Shown in pieces: positions 46,376-53,551 of a stretch of DNA of 53,551 nt (positions are counted from its first letter, which is position 1; each line of letters opens with the position of its first letter). A program made the position numbers and the translations under genes. This DNA comes from Betaproteobacteria bacterium (GTDB lineage: Bacteria > Pseudomonadota > Gammaproteobacteria > Burkholderiales > Rhodocyclaceae): contig JACQAO010000042.1 of NCBI GenBank assembly GCA_016194935.1, positions 1 to 53,551 of the forward strand, written 5' to 3'. Below the pieces are notes generated by a model. The model did no database searches and was not told where the DNA came from. It saw only the letters and a program-made list of their open reading frames with translations.

Positions 46376-47941
46376 TCATTCAGTATTATTTTGATTGCTT
46401 CGCCCGCGCCGCCGGATATTTCCGAACATACCGAACACACCAAACACCCCTTCGAACAGCAAGGCCAGCGCCGCCGCAGGCAAGGCGCCGGCCAGCAGCA
46501 GTTGTTTGTCGTTCAAGGCCAGGCCGGTGACGATGCGTTCGCCGTAGCCACCCGCGCCGATGAAGGCGGCAATGGTGGCGGTGCCGACGGAGATGCTGGT
46601 GGCGGTGCGGATGCCGGCGATGATGCTGGGGAAGCTGAGCGGCAATTCGATCAAACGCAGACACTGCAGGCGTGTCAGGCCCAGCGCCATGCCGGCCTGG
46701 CTGAGACCCGCCGGGACTTGCGCCAGTCCGGTGCAGGTATTGCGCATGATGGGGAGCAGCGCATACAGCGTCAGCGCCAGCAGGGCCGGTACGCTGCCGA
46801 TGCGATCCAGCCAGGAAATCAGCAGCGCCAGTAGCGCCAGCGATGGCACCGTTTGCAACACTCCGCAGGCCCCCAGCACCACAGCGCGCAGGCCGACATG
46901 GGGCGCTACCAGTACCGCCAGCGGCACGCCGATGATGACTGCCAGGCCGACGGAACTCAACACCAGACTCAGGTGTTGCAGCGTCAGGCGCAGCAGGTCC
47001 GGCCCGAACAGCTTGTTCCAGAAACCCGGTGGCGTCTTGTCGTCACTGTGTGTTCCCGCCAGATGTTCCCTGGCGATGGCCGCGAAGTCCTGGCCTTGCA
47101 GTTCGGCCTGGGCATTCATGGCGATCATGGCATTCTCGTCGATGCTGCCGGCCAGGCGCTGCATGGCGGCCCAGGCAGCGGGGAAACGCTGCGGCAGATC
47201 CAGCCGGTACAGCACCACGGCGTCGTAACGTGGAAAATAGGCGGCGTCGTCCGTCAGCACGCGCAAGCCCAGGTGAGCGATCTTGGCGTCGGTGGTGTAA
47301 ATGTCGATGACATCCACCCGCGCCTTCGTCACCGCGTCATAGGCCAGGCCGTGATCCAGCCCAAGCGGCTGTTGCGGCAGGCCGTAGCGCTTGGCCAAGC
47401 CGCTCCAGCCGTCGGCGCGACCGATGAATTCATTGCTGAGACCCAGGCGCAGTTCGGGGTGGCGGGCCAGGTCTGTCAGCGTGCGGATGCCAAGTTTGCT
47501 GGCTGTGTCGGCGCGCATCGCCAGCGCGTAGCCGTCATTAAATCCAAACGGAATGTCTACACCCAAACCCAGCGGCCTGAGCTGATCGCGCATCGCCTGC
47601 AGCGACGTAGCCTGCGGGTCTTTCAATATCTCCTGGGCGATGGTGCCGGCGTACTCGGGATAGGCGTCAATGCTGCCGGCGCGCAATGCGGCGTAGACAA
47701 TGGCGGTATTGCCGAGGCCCGGCAGCACCTGCACAGCCGCGTGCGGCGCCGCAGTCTGCGCCAGCACTTGCGCCAGGATATAAGATTCAGTGAAGCGTTT
47801 GGAGCCGATGCGCAGAACATCCTGCCCCCATGCCGGCGAACTCATCAACAAACTTGCCAACAGCAGGTAACTGGCAATGCGCCATTTCCGTCCAGAGAAT
47901 GGCTGCGGTAAAAAGCTTAAACACATATGTGTCGGTAACAT
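46376..47941 (-). CDS. Osmoprotectant-type ABC transporter, fused binding protein and permease
   Basis: The 521-residue protein has a signal peptide (LLLASLLMSSPAWGQD), then an OpuAC/OsmF-like binding domain (LRIGSKRFTESYILAQVLAQ, YPEYAGTIAQEIL, VIDIYTTDAKI). A permease domain starts near residue 310, with the coupling segment GLAQVPAGLSQAGMALGLTR. Such fusions usually have the permease first and import glycine betaine, choline or similar quaternary amines. It starts six bases after the PhnE-like gene, so it is in the same operon as the putative selenate transporter, yet brings no ATPase of its own. It may borrow the PhnC-like ATPase or one elsewhere. Confidence 0.88.
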   Translation of the reverse strand: MLPTHMCLSFLPQPFSGRKWRIASYLLLASLLMSSPAWGQDVLRIGSKRFTESYILAQVLAQTAAPHAAVQVLPGLGNTAIVYAALRAGSIDAYPEYAGTIAQEILKDPQATSLQAMRDQLRPLGLGVDIPFGFNDGYALAMRADTASKLGIRTLTDLARHPELRLGLSNEFIGRADGWSGLAKRYGLPQQPLGLDHGLAYDAVTKARVDVIDIYTTDAKIAHLGLRVLTDDAAYFPRYDAVVLYRLDLPQRFPAAWAAMQRLAGSIDENAMIAMNAQAELQGQDFAAIAREHLAGTHSDDKTPPGFWNKLFGPDLLRLTLQHLSLVLSSVGLAVIIGVPLAVLVAPHVGLRAVVLGACGVLQTVPSLALLALLISWLDRIGSVPALLALTLYALLPIMRNTCTGLAQVPAGLSQAGMALGLTRLQCLRLIELPLSFPSIIAGIRTATSISVGTATIAAFIGAGGYGERIVTGLALNDKQLLLAGALPAAALALLFEGVFGVFGMFGNIRRRGRSNQNNTE

Positions 47942-47947
47942 TTTCTA

Positions 47948-49585
47948 CTACCGGTTCATCATGCTGCGTAATTTTGCGCTGGCGGAATCAACCGCAATCG
48001 AGAGCAGCAGCATGGCGGCGATCAGCGTGCTGGCCTGGGCATAGTGGAACAGCGACAGCTCGACATACAGCAATTGCCCGAGACCACCCGCGCCGACAAA
48101 ACCGAGAATCGCGGCCATGCGGATGTTCATCTCCCAGCGATACAGCGTGTAGGCGACGAGCTGCGGCAAAACCTCGGGCAGGGTGCCGTAGCAGAAGGCG
48201 GCGAACGGCGGCGAGCCGCTCTCGATCAAGGCATTGCGCGATGCTGCCGAAGCGTTTTGAAAGGACTCGGCGAATAGCCGCCCCAGCACGCCGCAGGTGT
48301 GTACGGCCAGCGCCAGTACTCCGGCAAACGGCCCCAGCCCGGCGGCCAGGGCCATCAGCGTGGCCCACACCAGTTCCGGCACCGAACGCAGGGCGTTGAG
48401 TACAAAACGGGTGGCTGCGGCGGCGATGCGGCCATAGCGCCCCGAAGCGGGCAGGGCCAGCAGCAGCCCCCCGGCTGCGGCGAGCAGGGTGCCTAACGCC
48501 GAGATGGCGATGGTTTCCAGCGCACCCTGGGCGACCTTGTGCAGCCATGCCAGGGAGAGGTCGGGCGGAAAGAAGCCAACAAAAAAATCCGCAATCTGTT
48601 GGGCGGCGTCCCAGCTCAGCAAATCACCCAGTCGAATTTCCAGCAGATGAAAGCTCAGCACCACAGCCAGGCCCAGCGCGCCGGCCAGAGTCAAGGCCAG
48701 CGCACTGACGCCGGCGACGCTGTTGCCCGTGCCAGTGTTGGCGAGCAGCCGGCGCAACCAGCTTGACAGCGCGTCGGCCAGCAGCACCAGCAGCAGGAAG
48801 GAGATGAGGATGCTGGCGGCTTCGCCGCCGTTGAGCATTTTCATGGATTGATCCATGAGCTGGCCGAGTCCGCCGGCGCCGACAAAACCCATCACCACCG
48901 AAGCGCGGACGGCGCATTCCCAGCGGTAAACCGTGTAGGAGGTGAGGTCCTGCGCGCTGCCCGGCAGCAGGCCGTAGCACAGCGCAGCCAGGCGTCCGCT
49001 GCCCGCTTCGAGCAGGGTACGCACCGGGCGCTGGTCGCCGGATTCAAGAATTTCGGCATACACTTTGGCCAGCATGCCACCATAGGTCAGGCCCAGCGCC
49101 AGCACCCCGGCGGTCGGCCCCAAGCCGAAGACGCGCACAAACACCAGCGCCCAGACCAGCTCGGGGATGCCGCGCAGGATCATCATCAGGCCGCGCACCG
49201 CCCGTCGCAGCCAGCGCGCCCGGGGTTGCCCCGGCCCCGGGCCGAGGCGCGAAACCGACAACGCCTGGGTGGCGAGCAGCGCCAGCGGCACGGCAATCAG
49301 GAAAGCCAGGGCGATGCCGGCGGTGGCGATGGCCAGGGTTTGCAGCGTTGCCTGTGCGAGTTCGCGGAGGAAATCGGGGCTGCTTTCAGGCGGCAAAAAA
49401 CCCGCCAGAAAATATGCCACGACCTTGAGATTGCGCGCCTCAAACAACACCCATGGATGAAATTCGCCTATGCTCAGCAGCGGCCAGAGGATTACCAGGC
49501 CGGCCAGTACCCAGGCGGCGCGGCCACGGGCTGCCGGGTCGCGTAGAGGTACAGATAGAGGTAGTGCGGCGAAGGTCGCGTTCAT
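47948..49585 (-). CDS. PhnE-like ABC permease with two fused permease domains
   Basis: The 545-residue membrane protein contains two copies of the PhnE-type permease module. Copy one has RGIPELVWALVFVRVFGLGP and MGFVGAGGLGQLMDQS; copy two has RSVPELVWATLMALAAGLGP and LGFVGAGGLGQLLYVE. Each copy includes the ATPase-coupling loop (YRWECAVRASV and YRWEMNIRMAA). Most PhnE proteins have one module and dimerise; here both halves are on one chain. The start is ATG 49585 (MNATFAALPLSVPLRD), 28 bases after the ATPase stop. Fusion is known in the selenate-type PhnCDE relatives. Confidence 0.9.
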   Translation of the reverse strand: MNATFAALPLSVPLRDPAARGRAAWVLAGLVILWPLLSIGEFHPWVLFEARNLKVVAYFLAGFLPPESSPDFLRELAQATLQTLAIATAGIALAFLIAVPLALLATQALSVSRLGPGPGQPRARWLRRAVRGLMMILRGIPELVWALVFVRVFGLGPTAGVLALGLTYGGMLAKVYAEILESGDQRPVRTLLEAGSGRLAALCYGLLPGSAQDLTSYTVYRWECAVRASVVMGFVGAGGLGQLMDQSMKMLNGGEAASILISFLLLVLLADALSSWLRRLLANTGTGNSVAGVSALALTLAGALGLAVVLSFHLLEIRLGDLLSWDAAQQIADFFVGFFPPDLSLAWLHKVAQGALETIAISALGTLLAAAGGLLLALPASGRYGRIAAAATRFVLNALRSVPELVWATLMALAAGLGPFAGVLALAVHTCGVLGRLFAESFQNASAASRNALIESGSPPFAAFCYGTLPEVLPQLVAYTLYRWEMNIRMAAILGFVGAGGLGQLLYVELSLFHYAQASTLIAAMLLLSIAVDSASAKLRSMMNR

Positions 49586-49613
49586 CGACAGGACGCCATG
49601 CGCCGGCCTGGTT

Positions 49614-50453
49614 TCACGCGCAGTTGTTGCGTCGTGGAAGGGGCGCTGGGGCCGGTATCGCGCCGGGCGTATCTTCCGTCGCCAGCGATTGCTTGTCTTG
49701 CGTCGGCAATTGCCGTCCCTCGGCAGCATACAAATCGCGCAGCAATATTTCATCGACCTTGGCTGCCGGACGATCAAAAGCGATGCGGCCATCGCGTACC
49801 CCGACGATGCGGGGAAAGCAGGCGAGCGCCAGGTCGACGGCATGCAGGCTGACCACCAGGGTGGCGTTGCGCGCCCTGGCATCGGCGATGAGCACTTGCA
49901 AAGTTTGCAACGCCAGGGTCGGATCAAGCGACGAAACAGGTTCGTCCGCCAGCATCAGTTGCGGCTTCTGGTATAGCAGGCGCGCCACGCCGACACGCTG
50001 CAACTGGCCGCCCGAGAGACGATCACAGCGATCAAACAGGCGCTCGGCCAGATCGAGCGCCGCCAGCGCCTGCCGCGCGCCGGCGATGTCGAGGGGATAC
50101 GCCAGCGAGGCCAGCGCCTTCCACCAGGGCCACACGCCGAGCCTTCCGGCAAGCACGGCGGTGATGGCGCGTTGCCGGCCCGGCAGCGGCGGCGTTTGAT
50201 GGGCGACGCCGATGCGGCTGCGCAACTGGCGCAAGGCCTCCGCAGCCAGCGACCACGGCGTTGTGTCGAGCAGGGTCAGCTCACCACCGCCGGGGCGCAA
50301 GGCGGCGCTGAGCAAACGCAACAGCGTGGTTTTGCCCGCGCCCGAGGGGCCGATAATCGCCAGTTGCTCGCCCCGGCCAGCGGCCAGCGTTACCTCGCGC
50401 AGGGCGACATGGCCGTTAGCGTGCGTCAGCGAAATGGCGTCGAGGCGAAACAT
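49614..50453 (-). CDS. PhnC-like ABC transporter ATPase
   Basis: The 279-residue ATPase has Walker [18 protein letters not shown], the Q-loop region [14 protein letters not shown], signature [15 protein letters not shown] and Walker [14 protein letters not shown], with the switch His in [11 protein letters not shown]. It is of the phosphonate/phosphate-importer class but the Q-loop region is atypical, in line with a separate PhnC-like subgroup. The C-terminal 40 residues ([16 protein letters not shown]) are a low-complexity extension. It sits between the binding-protein and permease genes. Confidence 0.9.
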   Translation of the reverse strand: MFRLDAISLTHANGHVALREVTLAAGRGEQLAIIGPSGAGKTTLLRLLSAALRPGGGELTLLDTTPWSLAAEALRQLRSRIGVAHQTPPLPGRQRAITAVLAGRLGVWPWWKALASLAYPLDIAGARQALAALDLAERLFDRCDRLSGGQLQRVGVARLLYQKPQLMLADEPVSSLDPTLALQTLQVLIADARARNATLVVSLHAVDLALACFPRIVGVRDGRIAFDRPAAKVDEILLRDLYAAEGRQLPTQDKQSLATEDTPGAIPAPAPLPRRNNCA

Positions 50454-50497
50454 GTCAAACAGAAACCACAGCCGGGCCGCTAGCGTGTGCGGCGGGA

Positions 50498-51382
50498 TTA
50501 CTTGAGCAGGCCGGCTGACCTGGCGGCTTGTTCAATGCCATCGTAGTTTTCCTTTTTGGTCGGGATAAACCGGGTGGCGCGTTGCAAGCCGAGAATTTCC
50601 GCTTGTTGCGGATTTTTGGAATCCAGTTTGAGGAAGGCTTCGGTAATCTTTTTCACCAGCGCCGGGTTGAGGTCGCCGCGCACCGTCCAGTTGTAGTCGA
50701 AGTAGGGTGGCGTGGTGGCGATCACATGCACTGCTGGGTCGACTTTTTTCTCTTCCTTGAGTTTTTCCCACACCGAAGCGTTGAGCACGCCGGCATCAGC
50801 CTTGCCCGAAGCGACAAAGGCCACGGTGGCGTCGTGCGTGCCGGAGAAGGCGATGTTCTTGAAATCCTTGTCGGCATCAATGCCCTGCTGCATCATGTAG
50901 TAGCGCGGCATCAAGTGGCCGGAGGTGGAGGAGGGCGAGCCGAAACTGAACACCTTGTTCTTCCCCTTGGCTTTCAGGTCGGCCAGGGTCATGATCGACG
51001 GATCGGCGGAAATAAATTTTGAGGTAAATCGGGCATCTTCTTCACGTTGCACCAGCGGGATGACAGCGCCCGCAGCGCTGCCCACGGTGCGAATGCGCGC
51101 CTGGACAAAGGTGAAGCCGCCCAACCAGGCCAGATCAAGCTTTCCCGTGGCCAGTGCTTCGACTACCGCCGCGTAGTCGGATACCGGCACAAAACTGACG
51201 CGCATGCCGGTTTGCTGTTCCAGATACTTTCCCAGCGGGGTGAACTTGCGTTGTAGCTCAGTCGGTGCTTCGTCGGGAATCGCTGAAACGCGCAGCACGT
51301 CGCTCGCAAGTACCTGTACTGAGAGCTGACTGAATACACAAATCAATAGGACTTTGAAGGCACTGCGGCGGCTAAGTTTCAT
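50498..51382 (-). CDS. Putative selenate (PhnD-like) periplasmic binding protein
   Basis: The 294-residue protein has a signal peptide ([20 protein letters not shown]) and a type 2 periplasmic fold. Segments [55 protein letters not shown] and [15 protein letters not shown] match, from memory, the PhnD-like family annotated as putative selenate transporter binding proteins, which co-occur with selD and selU. Both of those genes are in this window. Known PhnD proteins bind phosphonates, so the substrate remains a family-and-context inference. It heads a four-gene operon (binding protein, ATPase, double permease, OpuB-like fusion). Confidence 0.78.
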   Translation of the reverse strand: MKLSRRSAFKVLLICVFSQLSVQVLASDVLRVSAIPDEAPTELQRKFTPLGKYLEQQTGMRVSFVPVSDYAAVVEALATGKLDLAWLGGFTFVQARIRTVGSAAGAVIPLVQREEDARFTSKFISADPSIMTLADLKAKGKNKVFSFGSPSSTSGHLMPRYYMMQQGIDADKDFKNIAFSGTHDATVAFVASGKADAGVLNASVWEKLKEEKKVDPAVHVIATTPPYFDYNWTVRGDLNPALVKKITEAFLKLDSKNPQQAEILGLQRATRFIPTKKENYDGIEQAARSAGLLK

Positions 51383-51412
51383 ATTGTTTGTCTCCGGGGG
51401 AATTTGCGAAAG

Positions 51413-51772
51413 TTAATAGCTATTTATGCTGCGCATATTATACGGTGCCAGTGCAGCTTGCCGGTGTCGCACTGACGGTGGCGTAGCCTGCACCCCGGTT
51501 ATTTCGACGCCCCGCCAGAATGCAACTTAGCCGGCGATATTCCGGGCAGCCGCTTCGGTGGCGGGGTAATACCAGGCGCCGTCCTGGTTGACCTGGCCGT
51601 CGGCAACGATGTTGTAGTGGTTCGCCACGCTCTTCCAATGGCAAGTGGTATGCGTTTCGCTGGGGCGGAAGTAGCGTATGTCCAGTGACTCCGGGGGGAA
51701 ATAGATATTGCCCTCCACAGTTTCAAATTGTTCGGTTTGCGCGATCACGACATTGATCCATATTCCTTACAT
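51413..51772 (-). pseudogene. Decayed DUF427-family gene with two in-frame TAA codons
   Basis: From ATG 51772 the frame reads M-stop-GIWINVVIAQTEQFETVEGN, then IYFPPESLDIRYFRPSETHT, TCHWKSVANHYNIVADGQVN and DGAWYYPATEAAARNIAG, then a second TAA, then VAFWRGVEITG. The blocks YFPPES, TCHWK, AWYYP and VAFW are the DUF427 family core, in order and in frame across both stops. The TAA codons (51767-51769 and 51527-51529) stand where family members have Lys or a similar residue. A truncated 73-residue product from GTG 51748 is possible. Function of the family is unknown. Confidence 0.8.
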
Positions 51773-51778
51773 CCTGTT

Positions 51779-53020
51779 TTAAAAGCGCCAACGCAGCGCT
51801 GCAGTCAGGTTGCGTTCGTACTGATGCGGCGTGTCGCCGATGATTGCACGCGCCGCCCGGTCGCTACGCACGGCCAAAGCCTCAAGCACAAGCGTCCACG
51901 CCGGGGTGAGCTTGTGGGCATATGCCAGGGCAAGGCTGTGTCCATGTTCTCCATTCGGGTCGGACGGGACGGCATCATCCTCGCGCGTCAAAAAATTGTC
52001 ATAACGCACCGTCAGCTTGCCGCTACCGGCTGGATGGCTCACGAGTAAATACCAGGCGCGTAGATCGACGCCGGCAGCGCGTGGCCCCATCACCGTCGAG
52101 CCGTTCATCAGTTGAAACAGCAGCTCCCACTCCTGCGCCCGCGCCCGTGCGCTGAAGTGCTGGAAGCGCGTGCGCCAGCTATATTGTCCCGCATCGACGA
52201 TCAGCGGATTGGCACGATTGTCGTAGTGCTTGGCTGACAGATCCAGCCAGCCGCCATAACTGTATTGAGCGCCAAGCTGGTAGCCGAGGCGGCCATCGAT
52301 TTCGCGGAACGGGTGGATTGTCCTGCTCTGTAACGATATCTCGCCGCTTGGGCGGTACACCGGCAAGTCGGGCAGGCGCAGCGGTTCACGCAGTCCCGTG
52401 ATGCGATCACTGATGCTCCAGCCACGCCAGGTCATCAATGTACCAGCGGCATCATTACCATTGAACAAGGTCGCGCTGAATCCGATATCGTGCGGCTCGC
52501 CAGTGACCCGCCCACGTTTTACCAGATTCAATTCCAGCCCGCGCGTGCGTAACTCCTCGCCGATCCAGCTATTGATCGCGGAACTGGAAATGGTGCGGGT
52601 TGGCGTCCAGCCTGGGCCGTCGTTTTCCAGACTGAGTGCCGGAAAGAAGACGCCGGCTTTGACACCCGCTTTCCAGGGGCCGGAGGGAATCGGGTTCCAG
52701 CGCAGCCAGGCCTCGGTTACATCAAGTACCGCGCCGCGGTCGTCAGCAGCGCTCAGGATCAGTACGCCAGAGACGGTATCGGCTATATCTGCATCACCAC
52801 GCAGAATAGCTTGTCCCAGACGGATGCCGGCGTTGCTTGCATCGTAGCGCAATTTTCCCAAGCCTTCCCTGGTCCAACTGTGCTCCGTCTGCGTGGAAAC
52901 GCCACGTATGTCGAACATGCCGCTCCAGTCGACGGCATGCGCCGGCAAGCTGGCGCCGGCAATACATGCGGCAAAGGTGCTGAATACGACAGGTTGAGAG
53001 AGGCAATTCATGAGACGCAT
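51779..53020 (-). CDS. Outer-membrane porin-like protein
   Basis: The 413-residue protein has a signal peptide ending LPAHA before VDWSGMFDIRG, alternating hydrophobic strands such as LGYQLGAQYSYGGWLDLSAK and WYLLVSHPAGSGKLTVRYD, and the C-terminal Phe (LTAALRWRF) recognised by the BAM machinery. It is a beta-barrel of about 16 strands; the closest impression is of phosphate- or anion-selective porins, without a clear family name. It is near the putative selenate transporter and might serve as its outer-membrane route, but it is separated by the DUF427 relic and no operon is evident. Confidence 0.7.
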   Translation of the reverse strand: MRLMNCLSQPVVFSTFAACIAGASLPAHAVDWSGMFDIRGVSTQTEHSWTREGLGKLRYDASNAGIRLGQAILRGDADIADTVSGVLILSAADDRGAVLDVTEAWLRWNPIPSGPWKAGVKAGVFFPALSLENDGPGWTPTRTISSSAINSWIGEELRTRGLELNLVKRGRVTGEPHDIGFSATLFNGNDAAGTLMTWRGWSISDRITGLREPLRLPDLPVYRPSGEISLQSRTIHPFREIDGRLGYQLGAQYSYGGWLDLSAKHYDNRANPLIVDAGQYSWRTRFQHFSARARAQEWELLFQLMNGSTVMGPRAAGVDLRAWYLLVSHPAGSGKLTVRYDNFLTREDDAVPSDPNGEHGHSLALAYAHKLTPAWTLVLEALAVRSDRAARAIIGDTPHQYERNLTAALRWRF

Positions 53021-53074
53021 TATTGCCCAAAGTGGATGGATGTGGCCGCAAAGTATTCACAAAAATCAACTTGA

Positions 53075-53551
53075 TTAGCCCCCAACCTCAGCCAGTCTAA
53101 TCATATGCTCAGGTCGCGGGCGGGTAAGTACTGCAGCACGGACGAGTCGGATCAGGATGGACTTGAGATCGAAGCGACGATTGAAACGGTACTGCACCTC
53201 GGCCAGACGTTACCGCGAAAGCCGGCGAAGCAGTTCAGGCTGTCAGAGATCACCCGCGCCGAAGCGGCCAGTGCCTTGTTGGCCCAGGCTTCGATGGCGT
53301 CCTTGGTGAAGGCGATCCGATTCATCCGTACCAGCATCGGGCGGCCATCGTCGGCGGTCTGCACCGCCACCAGAAACGACACCTTGTTCTCCGAACCCCG
53401 GCCCCGCTTACCCGGACGCTCACCGCCCAGATAGGCGTCATCGATCTCGATGCGCCCATCCAGAACCCGCGATCCCTCACGTTCGGCCATGACTTGCAGC
53501 AGTTTTTGCTTCATCAGCCAAGCCGCCTTGTACCGAACGCCAAGATGTCGC
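53075..53551 (-). pseudogene. Internally deleted IS1595-family transposase, cut by window end
   Basis: Reading from the window edge, LGVRYKAAWLMKQKLLQVMA, GRIEIDDAYLGGERPGKRGR and GSENKVSFLVAVQT are the IS1595 (ISXO2-like) DDE transposase core with the first catalytic Asp. After VISDSLNCFAGF near 53215 the frame shifts and about 50 residues are missing. The correct frame resumes as LAEVQYRFNRRFDLKSILIR, LVRAAVLTRPRPEHMIRLAE to a TAA at 53075. The remaining catalytic residues lie in the lost part, so the element is dead. The porin gene starts 54 bases further on. Confidence 0.88.

Overview
The window is about 53.5 kb of moderately GC-rich DNA from a Gram-negative bacterium, most likely a betaproteobacterium. 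Supporting this are the fused indolepyruvate:ferredoxin oxidoreductase, the hpnCDE squalene genes, Mfd, Kup, the RTX/type I secretion pair and the outer-membrane protein ending in Phe. Order or genus cannot be fixed from the sequence alone; a Nitrosomonadales- or Rhodocyclales-like lineage is a guess.

Layout. (1) 1-7214, plus strand: the 3' part of a giant RTX calcium-binding protein, followed by its type I secretion ATPase and HlyD adaptor. (2) 7231-10701, minus: mfd. (3) 10840-22893: a CRISPR-Cas locus, all transcribed on the minus strand. From its head it reads: truncated Cas3 HD relic, cas5, long divergent cas8, cas7, full cas3, an 82-aa unknown protein, a DUF1016/PD-(D/E)XK nuclease, cas4, cas1, cas2, leader, and an array of 27 repeats and 26 spacers. 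The parts look like type I-C (Cas5 without Cas6, an 11-nt handle ending in ATTGAAAC, a Csd2-like Cas7). The order is unusual for I-C: cas3 lies between cas7 and cas4, two extra genes are translationally embedded, and the expected cas3 position holds a dead fragment. This is the best candidate for an undescribed system variant. (4) 23074-24770: an mqsRA toxin-antitoxin relic (toxin gene half deleted, antitoxin and operator kept), tag and a cupin. (5) 24867-30906: kup, a methyltransferase and the IorAB fusion. (6) 31054-32550: vapBC (vapC broken by a stop codon) and higBA. (7) 32580-36642: selU, a chemotaxis receptor and selD. (8) 36629-38660: tesA and a divergent LolD/YbbA-like ATPase, then mntA-hepT. 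(9) 38626-46164: hpnE, pxpBCA, a SIR2-domain protein, REP-like hairpins, a second higBA, hpnD and hpnC. (10) tRNA-Leu(UAG). (11) 46376-51382: a PhnCDE-like transporter whose binding protein resembles the putative selenate transporter family, with an added osmoprotectant-type binding/permease fusion. (12) 51413-53551: a decayed DUF427 gene, a porin-like protein and an internally deleted IS1595-family transposase.

Themes. A selenium theme links selU (tRNA 2-selenouridine synthase), selD (selenophosphate synthetase) and the putative selenate importer. A second theme is defence and stability genes: the CRISPR-Cas locus plus five toxin-antitoxin loci (mqsRA, vapBC, higBA twice, mntA-hepT). In two of these the toxin gene is inactivated while the antitoxin gene is intact. 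The hpnCD and hpnE genes, usually adjacent, are separated by about 4.6 kb of other genes.
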